The notes under the pieces were generated by a model. It saw only the letters and a list, made by a program, of their open reading frames with translations. It did no database searches and was not told the DNA's origin. Positions 55,375-64,000 of a DNA stretch of 64,000 nt are shown in pieces; the stretch's first letter is position 1; each line of letters begins with the position of its first letter. Location: contig JASEVX010000001.1 in NCBI GenBank assembly GCA_031761405.1, forward strand, positions 110,851,643 to 110,915,642, given 5' to 3'. Made by a program: the position numbers and the translations under genes. The DNA is from Serripes groenlandicus. Taxonomy: Eukaryota > Mollusca > Bivalvia > Cardiida > Cardiidae.

Positions 55375-56110
55375 ATCCTGTTGACCATATAGAAATAACA
55401 GAAACCTTAACCGATGGGCGACCGGATAGAAATAACAGATATATTTACCGATGGGCGACCAGATAGAAATAACAGAAATCTTAACTGATGGGTAACAGAA
55501 GTCTTAATAATAACAGTAATATTAACTGATGGGCGACCAGACAGAAATAACAGAAATCTTAACTGATGGGCGACCAGAAAGAAATACAGAAATCTAAACC
55601 GATGGGGACAAGATAGAAATACAGAAACCTTAACTGATTGGCGACCAGATAGAAATACAGAAACCTTCACTGATAAGCGACCAGCTAGAAATGCAGATAC
55701 CTTATTCGATGGGCGACCAGTTAGAATTACAGAAATCTTAACTGATGGGCGACCAGGTAGAAATAACAGAAATCTTAACTGATGGGCGACCAGATAGAAA
55801 TAACAGAAATCTTAACTGATGGGCGACCAGATAGATATAACAGAACTCTTAATTGTGATGGGCGACCAGATAGAAATACAGAAATCTTAACCGATGGGCG
55901 ACCAGATAGAAATACAGAAATCTTAACCGATGGGCGACCATCTAGAAATGCAGATATATTAACTGATGGGCGACCAGATAGAAATAACAGAAATCTTAAC
56001 TGATGGGCGACCAGATAGAAATACAGAAATCTTAACCGATGGGCGACCAGATAGAAATACAGAAACCTTAACTGATAGAAATACATAAATCCTAACTGAT
56101 TAGCGACAAG
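55375..56110 (+). repeat. GATGGGCGACCAGATAGAAAT satellite, copy 2
   Basis: About 20 units homologous to 21281-22480, with no LINE insertion. In both copies a TTTCATATRGATCCTGT-type leader precedes the first unit (21270 and 55366). Confidence 0.9.
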
Positions 56111-56129
56111 CTAGATAATCTTATCAAAG

Positions 56130-56900
56130 TCCCTTGTAAAATAACATTAACAATGAGTGATTTACACAAGCGATCTCGAATTAATGACCCATTTTGAAAG
56201 CGAAAGTAGAATTTATTAAATCTTGCAAATTCAGTTATTCTATTTAAAGCATACTTTTGAAGATTTGATAATATTTTTTAAATATGAACTATTGCTTGTT
56301 TTAGTGAATCTTCATGTTTCCACATAGGTTGACAATGGGCGTCAAATGTCGTCAATGAATAGTCTATAAATAGGCTGATATCAACCCCTTTCTATTTCGA
56401 AGTGACTCAAAATTGGCGGATTTGACCGGGTACTAGCGAAGTGTATATGTGTGTGTGTACACAAGCCCATACACTTTCACGAATGTATCGTTTCACTATT
56501 AAATATTCGATGCTGTGTGGTGCAATTGATGTATTCAAGCGTCCACAACTCTCAATTAGACTAATATTGGAATAATTTAAGTCAATAATAACTAATGTTA
56601 CAAATAATCAGACTAGAATGGGGGACACAAGCCCCTACATTACGTAAAATCCGAAATCATATTAGTATCATCAGACTTGAGAAAGTAACTCGTTATATTC
56701 TATTCATAAATGATAAACAAAGAAACTTTTCAACACAACATTATTTATAAACAAAAATCAGAATAGCAATTGAAAATCAAACCTTGCACGGCGGAATCCA
56801 TGATAAGTTTAACACATATGGATTAAACCGAGTTATAATTCAGAATGACAGTAATAAACATCTGACGGCATCCCTGTTTACAAATAGATTTAAACTCAGG
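56130..56900 (+). repeat. block shared with 41100-41870
   Basis: See 41100-41870. Several insertions or deletions of 10-50 bases distinguish the two. No gene is visible. Confidence 0.65.
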
Positions 56901-57490
56901 TCAAATTGTTAAATCTCCGCGTGTGTATAACGCCTTTATCTTCGGTGTGTAAAGAGTAGTCGTGTATGCAAACACAGTTGATGAGGTGTTTTTTTTTATC
57001 ACGCAACTCTGCAGACGACATTTGAAAACATTATGCATTAAGGCAGGGACGTAGATAAGACTCATACGTTCCTGATTATGGCAAGACATCATCTCAAATT
57101 GCAACAATGTTTTCAACTCTTTTCGATAATTATACTCTCATATTTACGCATTTCCTATATTGTTGCGTATGTTTTCAAAGTCGTCTGCTTCAGATGTGTT
57201 GTATGTGGGAAAGGAATACACTAAGTTATAAATTTATCTTGTTAAATAAAACTTTATATGTGACCGATGTAGATCAAGTTCAGCATAGTGTTTTTCGCAT
57301 TCACTGTATGAAACCAGGGTCGTAGACAAGATTGATTAAACGTTGGATCATACCAGTAACAATGCATCAATTAGCGTTATGATTTAATACCGTTCCACAT
57401 ACGACACATCCGTAGCGGGGGACCATGAACAAACATCAAGGAAAATACTATAACATTATTATGATGCAAACATAGTAATTTACGGCAGCT
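56901..57490. other. flank with a MITE-family copy
   Basis: About 57005-57215 is another diverged TTAA-family MITE (CTCTGCAGACGACATTTGAA ... TGTATGTGGGAAAGGAAT). No gene is visible. Confidence 0.5.
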
Positions 57491-57822
57491 CTAAAGGGAC
57501 ACACACGAATATTTTTGTTATCTCGTGCGCACGAGATACTAAGTCGTAGTAACGAGATACTAAGTCGTGCGCACGAGATAAACAAAAATCGTATGTAATT
57601 TATAAAAATGTGTGTGTCCCTTTAGCCGTAAGCAGCTCTAAAGGGATACACACGATTTTTTGTTTATCTCGTGCGCACGAGATAAACAAAAATTCGTATG
57701 TAATTTATAAAAATGTGTGTGTCCCTTTAGCCGTAAGCAGCTCTAAAGGGACACACACGGTGTTGTGTTTATCTCGTGCGCACGAGATACTAAGATAAGT
57801 ATCTCGTGCGCACGAAATAAAA
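57491..57822. repeat. array of three nested palindromic elements
   Basis: Each has inverted ends CTAAAGGGACACACAC / GTGTGTGTCCCTTTAG and one or more TATCTCGTGCGCACGAGATA perfect palindromes inside. Element 1 is 57491-57625, element 2 is 57638-57730, and element 3 starts at 57743 and is cut by the next element. They are linked by a 12-base CCGTAAGCAGCT. Confidence 0.85.
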
Positions 57823-57962
57823 ACAAGAGGGCCATGATGGTCCTGGAATCGCTCACCTGATTATTTTTTTTTACTTTAGCTATATAAGCCCCGCCCCCTG
57901 GCGGGCATAGTTTCCGACCAATCAACTTGGCTTGAAGGAATCTGATAGAGGGTCACCCTAGG
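57823..57962 (-). mobile_element. 3' fragment of a Helentron-like element
   Basis: On the minus strand it ends TCAGGTGAGCGATTCC, hairpin GGACCATCATGGCCC, TCTTGTTTTTAT. One core unit remains before it is interrupted by the BEL/Pao LTR at 57963. Confidence 0.7.
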
Positions 57963-58975
57963 TGTAAGCGCCGAAACGCTTAGTTCATTAATTGAACGAA
58001 AACACGCGAAAGTCATCGGGACGTATTTAGCGTGAGCTATTTTTAGAACAAGTTGATGTCCCCGGACAAGACAGCTAGTGCTGAAGCTCTGTGTCGATTT
58101 ATGTTGAAAATTACCGTAGAAACCATATACTGGTATGTAAAGACTCAATGATACAATGATTAAATGTTTATTCCACATTTTTACGAAAGCATAAGTTATA
58201 TGCATTCGTAGTTATTGCAATTTAAAGGGTTTGTCCTAGCCGGTCAAGTGCACAACAAAATGGCGACGTCCCTAGAGCACGCTGGTCACACCTGACTTCG
58301 ATTTGATTTCTTTACCGTGTGTTCTGTATAATCAAAACTAATGTATGCATTGTGTCAATTAATATTGTTATCAAGTCACGAATTCTCAGTGAGCAATTTA
58401 AATGCCGTAAGCGGTATATTTAGCTGAAATTCTTTGAACATTGTAAAAAAGGGAGAATCGCTCATCTGAGAATGCATTTTGCTCCAGAAGAGTAATTGCT
58501 CATTTAAGAATACACAAAGTAGAAAAAGGAAACTGCTTGGTTAATAATGTAGGCCAATTTTCCTGGTAAACGCAAATATAATGATTATTTGTTATGCAAA
58601 CAATTTGTAATCGTTGAATGTTTACTTATTTATGCAGACGACATTTGAACCATCTTGTGAAGAGTGGGATCAGGCTGACGTCGTATATTGTCTTATAGCA
58701 ATTTGCCTTTTCAGTACGACCCGGCTCTTTGTAAATGTGCATAGTTTTGGGTATTTTGAATGCATATTTAGTGAAAACAAAGATCAAACTGCAAGTTTGA
58801 AGATTGTACTTTTGAAGTACTTGGTGTAGACTGAGATCAGGTTATTATTTGTGAAGTACAATTGTTTAGGCACTATATTGATGTATTTGTTTGTTTTCAG
58901 TCAATCACACTTATGACGAATAAAGATGTGCATTGAAGATTGTTTTATCAAGTAATTTATACCCCGGACGACACA
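57963..58975 (+). repeat. probable 5' LTR of the BEL/Pao element
   Basis: Homology to the Helentron-like fragment stops exactly at TGTAAGCGCC (57963), and a segment ending CGACACA (58975) lies just before the internal region, giving TGT...ACA borders. An AATAAA at 58919 is a plausible polyadenylation signal. The matching 3' LTR is outside the window, so the borders are inferred. Confidence 0.45.
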
Positions 58976-59108
58976 ATATTGACAGTTGGATGACGAACTT
59001 TGAAGAAACAATGGATTCAACCTTCAAAACCAATTGAAACAAAACCACTTACAAGACATCTTGTTATCAGAGATACAACAAAGTGAAGTATCTGTGATAT
59101 TTACGACC

Positions 59109-62100
59109 ATGGCGGACCAAGATGAAGAAGTCACGAGGACTCGCGTTCCAACTAAGAAAGGGCTTGAATATAATAAAGAATTGAAAGAAAAGGACAGAAA
59201 CTTTCTATTAAAATCTTTGGACAAGAAAAGCGAGGTGCTCCATAATACAATTGATCAGGACGGTTTATTATCAGATGTTCAAGCGACATATTCAAAGTGG
59301 TTAGGTTTATTTGAAAATGTTTATATCGCACAGGAAAAGGTGATGAAATTGTGCGACTCTTCGGAAGCTGAAAAAGAATGTAAGACTTTCGATCATGAAA
59401 TTAAGAAATATGAGCAGCTGAAAGAGAAAGTAGAAACTTACATTGTGAAAAAATCAGCAGCAAAACAACACACTGAGGGTTCGTTATACTCCGAGTCTTC
59501 TAAATCATCATCGCGTTCAGCAGCGAAATTAAAAAATGACCAAAGGAAGGCAGAACTACTTATACGCGCTTCCGTTTTGGAAGAGAAACATAAGTTAGAA
59601 AAACAAAAACTCGAACTTAAGCTGAAGGAAGAGGAGTTAGAACTAAAAACTGAGTTAAATGTAACCAAAGCTATTGAAAAGGTTATTGAAGATGATGAAT
59701 ACATTCAAGAAAACTTTGATGAAGTTCCAAATTACAAACTAACATCTACACCGTTTAAAGAAAGGACTCGTGCAAACGACAGTTCTTATAGCGAGCACTC
59801 CGAGAATAATTTAGTGGAAGTCATGAAATACCTGAATAAGCCTAAATCAGATATTGCGCCATTTGACGGCGATCCAATGAATTACAATCGTTTTTTAAGA
59901 CAATTTGACTCTAGAGTAGTTTCTAACACAGATTCTTATGATGAAAAAATGAACTTCATCTTACAATATACTAAGGGGGAGGCGCATAAGATCGCGCTAG
60001 GTTACTCTAATTTGAGAAATGCAGAAGTAGCTTACAATGCTACATTGAAAGAATTTAAAGAGAGATATGGCGACCCCGAGGTTGTAGCACAAGCATATGT
60101 TAAGAAGGCCCTAGAGTGGCCAATTATTAATGCAGACAACCCAAGTGCTTTAAATGACTTTTCAATTTTCCTAAGCGAATGCCGATATGCAATAGAGAAT
60201 ATAGCTATCAAGATCTTGGAATATCCAGAAAATCTCAGACAGATAATTATGAAACTGCCTTATAACTTACATGAGAAATGGAGAGGTGTCGTTTACGAAC
60301 TGAAGGCAAAGCATAAATCAGTTTCATTTGTCGAATTGGTAAACTTTATGCGAAAAGAAGCAGCTAAAGCGACAGACCCAGTCTATGGGAAGCAAGTCAT
60401 GAACAAAAATTTGAAAGGGAATAAGAGTTCAGATAAAGATAAAACCCGCAAAGCATTTGCCATTAGTGCGAACGAACCCCAAACTAAACCATGTGAATTT
60501 TGTCAAGGCAAGCATTTGCTCGAAACTTGTGAAAAACTAATGAAAATGAGCATCAAAGACAAATATGATTACCTAAGATCAAAGGGACTTTGTTTCTCAT
60601 GTTTAAAAGTTGGACATTTAAAGACAAATTGTAGATACAAGCCTTCATGTAAGAAGTGTCAATACCCTCACCCTACTATTCTTCACATAGACAAAATTAA
60701 TAACGTGAATAGTACCTCTGAAAGTAGCCCAAGGACCACAGTTACCTCTACAGCTCTTACGGGGGCTGGTAAGAAACATGCACTACCAATAGTGCCAGTT
60801 AGACTGAAATCTAGAAATAGTCATAGGTATTTGGAAACATATGCCTTCTTAGATAGTGGAAGCACTGCGACGTTCTGCTCAGAAAGAGCAGCAAGACTTC
60901 TGAAGTTGAATGGAAGGAAGACGAGGATAAATCTTCTTACCATGGGTCAAGAATCCGTCAAATCAACCTACGAATTTACAAACCTAGAACTTTGTTCTAT
61001 CGATGGATCTTGTACACTGGCTCTACCACCTGTGTATCTACAAGAAACCCTGCCAGTGTCAAAGGAAGATGTCGTAGCAGAAAAGCACATACGTAAATGG
61101 TCACATTTTGACGGAGTCGAACTACAAAGAATAGACAGCGAGGTTGATCTATTGATTGGTGTAGACGTACCAAAGGCGATGGAACCTTGGGATGTGGTTC
61201 CAAGTAAAAATGACAGCCCATTTGCTGTGAAAACATTATTTGGCTGGGTTATAAACGGACCATTGGATATAACTCAAGTAAAAACGAGTACATGTAAACC
61301 TGTAAAGACAAATTTGATTAAAGCAGCTCCTACATTAGAAGATCAAATTAGAGAACAATTTAATTACGAGTTTCCTGAAAGAACGATTGACGATAAGCAA
61401 GAAATGTCGATTGAAGACGAAAAGTTTATGAAATCAGTGTCAAAGTCAGTTCAAAAGACAGACGAACATTACGTGATTGATTTACCATTCAAGTCGGAGC
61501 AAGTTAATGTACCAAACAACAGACGACAAGCCCAACAGCGATTGCTGATGACGAAAAGGCGTTTTGAAAAAGATCCAGAATTCCACAAAGAGTACTGTAC
61601 CTTCATGGACAACGTAATAACCAATAAGTATGCGCAAAGAGTATCTGAACCGAGTAACGTAAAGGAAGGCAAGGTCTGGTATTTACCCCATCATGCAGTT
61701 GTGCATCCAAAGAAAAACAAATTACGAGTAGTCTTTGACTGTGCTTCAAGATACCAAGGTACTTCGTTGAACGACCAACTACTACAGGGACCAAACCTTA
61801 CCAATTCATTGCTTGGAGTGTTACTAAGGTTTCGTGAAGAAAAAATAGCCATCGTTGGTGATATAGACAGCATGTTCTATCAGGTCAGGATTCCCAAGAA
61901 ACATAGAAGCTTCCAGAGATTTCTCTGGTGGGAAGATGGAAATCCAGATAAAGCAATTGTTGAATACGAGATGACGGTTCATCTATTCGGGTCTACGTCA
62001 TCGCCAAGTTGCGCTAGTTATGCGTTAAGAAGAACTGTTGAAGATTCAAAGGTAGTGGTCAATGAAGAAATTGTGAATACAGTCCTCAAGAACTTTTACG

Positions 62101-62924
62101 TGGACGATTGTTTAAAATCAGTTCCATCTGTCGAAAGAGCAGTATCTCTCATTGGTGACTTGCGTAATGTATTACAGGATGGAGGGTTTCACATCTCAAA
62201 GTTGATAAGCAACAACAAAGAGGTAATAAACACTATACCAAAAGCAGATAGGTCAAAGGAGATAAAGGACTTGGATCTAGATCACGCGTCTCTGCCCATA
62301 GAGAGAACATTAGGTATGAATTGGTGTGTTGAGTCTGATTCCTTCAACTTCACAGTGTCCTTGAAAGATCAGCCAATTACGCGCAGAGGAATTTTGTCCG
62401 TAGTGAGCAGCATATTCGATCCTCTCGGTTTTTTGGCCCCACTAGTATTAAGAGCAAAGATAATGTTGCAAGAACTTTGTCAGTTACGACTCGGATGGGA
62501 CGATCCAATCCCAGAAAAATACACAAAATTATGGAAACAATGGCTGGACAACATCGTGCGTGTCAAAGACTTTAAGATTAAGAGATGTTTTAAACCCGAA
62601 GGTTTTGAAATCATTAAGCGCGCTGAATTACATCACTTCGCGGACGCAAGCCAAAGTGGCTATGGGACTGTATCTTACCTAGTGTTAACAAACAATAAGA
62701 ATCAAATACACTGTTCATTCGTATTTGGGAGATCTCGAGTCGCACCATTGAAAAAGGTTACAGTGCCTCGATTGGAATTGACTGCAGCTTACGTTGCGGT
62801 TCGTACAGACAAATTGCTGAGAAGTGAAATAGATATTAAGATAGACAATTCATTATTTGGACAGACAGCATGTCAGCACTACGTTGTATCAATAACAAGA
62901 CATCAAGATTCCATACATTTGTAG
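59109..62924 (+). CDS. BEL/Pao gag-pol, first part (frameshifted near the end)
   Basis: LTR retrotransposon polyprotein. ATG at 59109 has a good context (GACCATGGCGG); an in-frame upstream ATG is at 59034. Residues are counted from 59034. N-terminal coiled coil (about 45-230); DUF1759 gag-like domain starting IAPFDGDPMNYNRFLRQF (about 275); zinc knuckles (CEFCQGKH, CFSCLKVGHLKTNC, CKKCQYPH, about 485-545); DUF1758 aspartic protease with LDSGS (about 606); reverse transcriptase with VVFDCASRY, GDIDSMFYQV and the catalytic YVDD (about 1022); Pao-type RNase H with HFADASQSGYG (about 1200). A one-base loss near 62857-62860 shifts the frame, so the last ~22 residues are spurious. Confidence 0.92.
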   Translation: MADQDEEVTRTRVPTKKGLEYNKELKEKDRNFLLKSLDKKSEVLHNTIDQDGLLSDVQATYSKWLGLFENVYIAQEKVMKLCDSSEAEKECKTFDHEIKKYEQLKEKVETYIVKKSAAKQHTEGSLYSESSKSSSRSAAKLKNDQRKAELLIRASVLEEKHKLEKQKLELKLKEEELELKTELNVTKAIEKVIEDDEYIQENFDEVPNYKLTSTPFKERTRANDSSYSEHSENNLVEVMKYLNKPKSDIAPFDGDPMNYNRFLRQFDSRVVSNTDSYDEKMNFILQYTKGEAHKIALGYSNLRNAEVAYNATLKEFKERYGDPEVVAQAYVKKALEWPIINADNPSALNDFSIFLSECRYAIENIAIKILEYPENLRQIIMKLPYNLHEKWRGVVYELKAKHKSVSFVELVNFMRKEAAKATDPVYGKQVMNKNLKGNKSSDKDKTRKAFAISANEPQTKPCEFCQGKHLLETCEKLMKMSIKDKYDYLRSKGLCFSCLKVGHLKTNCRYKPSCKKCQYPHPTILHIDKINNVNSTSESSPRTTVTSTALTGAGKKHALPIVPVRLKSRNSHRYLETYAFLDSGSTATFCSERAARLLKLNGRKTRINLLTMGQESVKSTYEFTNLELCSIDGSCTLALPPVYLQETLPVSKEDVVAEKHIRKWSHFDGVELQRIDSEVDLLIGVDVPKAMEPWDVVPSKNDSPFAVKTLFGWVINGPLDITQVKTSTCKPVKTNLIKAAPTLEDQIREQFNYEFPERTIDDKQEMSIEDEKFMKSVSKSVQKTDEHYVIDLPFKSEQVNVPNNRRQAQQRLLMTKRRFEKDPEFHKEYCTFMDNVITNKYAQRVSEPSNVKEGKVWYLPHHAVVHPKKNKLRVVFDCASRYQGTSLNDQLLQGPNLTNSLLGVLLRFREEKIAIVGDIDSMFYQVRIPKKHRSFQRFLWWEDGNPDKAIVEYEMTVHLFGSTSSPSCASYALRRTVEDSKVVVNEEIVNTVLKNFYVDDCLKSVPSVERAVSLIGDLRNVLQDGGFHISKLISNNKEVINTIPKADRSKEIKDLDLDHASLPIERTLGMNWCVESDSFNFTVSLKDQPITRRGILSVVSSIFDPLGFLAPLVLRAKIMLQELCQLRLGWDDPIPEKYTKLWKQWLDNIVRVKDFKIKRCFKPEGFEIIKRAELHHFADASQSGYGTVSYLVLTNNKNQIHCSFVFGRSRVAPLKKVTVPRLELTAAYVAVRTDKLLRSEIDIKIDNSLFGQTACQHYVVSITRHQDSIHL

Positions 62925-64000
62925 CTAACAGACTGAGTGTTATTCATGAAGGTTCACTCCCGATACAGTGGCGTTATATTAACACAAAGTTGAACCCTGC
63001 CGATGTCGCATCCAGAGGAATCCCTGTTGACAAAGAAATCTGGTCAGAGAAGTGGATCAAGGCCCCAGGGTTCCTACTATTGGCTAAAAGGTATTGGCCA
63101 GATTCAGTGAATTTGGAAAGATTCTCAGAAGAGCACATTGAAAACGATCCCGAAGTGAAGACAGCTGCAAGTATCGTGAAGGAAGATAGCGTCGCAGACA
63201 GGTTAATCAACTACCATTCATCATGGCATAACCTTCTGAGATCCGCTGGTTGGATACTTCGAGTTAAAGATGAACTTCTACGTCGTGTACGTATTAAACA
63301 AGGCAGTGTCAACGTGAGTGATTACAGCACATCACAAGAGCTTACGTTACAAGACATTAACAAAGCAGAAAAAGCTATAATATCGTTTGTACAAAAACAG
63401 TGTTTCCCTGAAGACATAGCATCGCTGAAAAATGGAGAAATCAAGAGCAGTAGCAAACTGAGAAAACTTGACCCAATTATTAGAGAAGGGCTTCTTTGTG
63501 TCGGTGGTCGATTGCAAAATGCTGACATTTCGATAGAGACTAAGCATCAGATCATTCTGCCAAAAGACAATCACGTTTCAGTACTCATCCTGAGACAAAT
63601 CCATAGTGACTTAAAGCATTCAGGAAGAAATCATATGTTAGCTCATCTAAGACAGAAGTATTGGTTAATCAGTGCTCCATCTGCAATTAGGAAAATAATA
63701 TCTAAGTGTATAACATGTAGGCGAACTAAGTTTCATGTTGGTGAACAGAAGATGTCGAATCTACCAAAGGATCGCGTGACGCCAGATGAACCAGTATTTA
63801 CCCGAGTCGGAGTAGACTATTTTGGTCCTTTTGAGGTTAAGGTGAAAAGGAGTCGTATGAAACGTTACGGGGTCATATTTACTTGCTTGGCCAGTCGCGC
63901 AGTACATATCGAGATCGCCCATTCGTTGGACACGGACTCTTATATTAATGCTTTGAGGCGGTTTATCGCGCGTCGAGGTCACGTGTGCAAAATCCTCTCT
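62861..64000 (+). CDS. BEL/Pao pol, continuation: RNase H end and integrase (runs off window)
   Basis: The +1-shifted frame is open from 62861 to the window end. It carries the RNase H tail (DSMSALRCI, NPADVASRG), the integrase HHCC zinc-binding module (HSDLKHSGRNH...CITCRR, about 63600-63722) and the start of the integrase core with GVDYFGPF holding the first catalytic Asp (about 63811). The remaining Asp and Glu, and the 3' LTR, lie beyond 64000. Confidence 0.88.

Noticed and set aside
55782..56086. Open frames of 73-103 codons with GRPSVKISVFLS-type repeats
   Set aside because: Artefacts of the GATGGGCGACC satellite.

Overview
The window is eukaryotic nuclear DNA, AT-rich and dominated by repeats. 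It has spliced exons with GT-AG borders, tRNA-derived SINEs, a Helentron, a BEL/Pao retroelement, a Tc1 relic, LINE pieces and many tandem arrays. The abundant dispersed families (hairpin ends reading GGGCCATGATGGCCC, blocks beginning TTAGCTCGACTATTCG, CCTTGACC-rich cores followed by GACGGACAGAC tracts) are ones I associate with bivalve molluscs. A bivalve, probably heterodont, is the best guess, but this is inference.

Layout. (1) 1-9.9 kb: the 3' half of a host gene on the + strand for a D-amino-acid/D-aspartate oxidase. Six exons are in register and the protein ends in the peroxisomal signal SKL. The intron before the fourth visible exon holds a TTAA-flanked MITE and a 40-bp minisatellite of about 49 units. 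Each unit copies the real splice acceptor and the first bases of the exon. (2) 10.9-22.5 kb: a mosaic of repeats: a 1.75-kb foldback transposon, a 27/35-bp satellite, a tRNA-SINE, a tandem-core Helentron-like element, a deleted Tc1 element split by a SINE, and a GATGGGCGACCAGATAG satellite split by a LINE tail. (3) 22.5-30.2 kb: mostly unannotatable DNA, plus a 2.4-kb element with a 156-bp tandem core. (4) 30.27-40.1 kb: an autonomous Helentron on the - strand (zinc fingers, OTU protease, HUH Rep, PIF1-type helicase, endonuclease), broken by a frameshift in a 12-base homopolymer. (5) 41.1-56.9 kb: a second, collinear version of region 2 with different insertions, including a non-autonomous relative of the Helentron and a near-identical second copy of the 156-bp-core element. 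(6) 57.5-64 kb: an array of nested palindromes, then a BEL/Pao retroelement with one frameshift whose integrase runs off the window.

What ties it together. The only host gene I identify firmly is the oxidase. The rest shows how mobile elements seed tandem arrays. The Helentron and the small element at 49.0-50.8 kb share both termini. Several other families share the same terminal design (hairpin followed by TCTTGTTT). Comparing the two copies of the duplicated block reveals empty sites and target duplications that fix the exact borders of some insertions.
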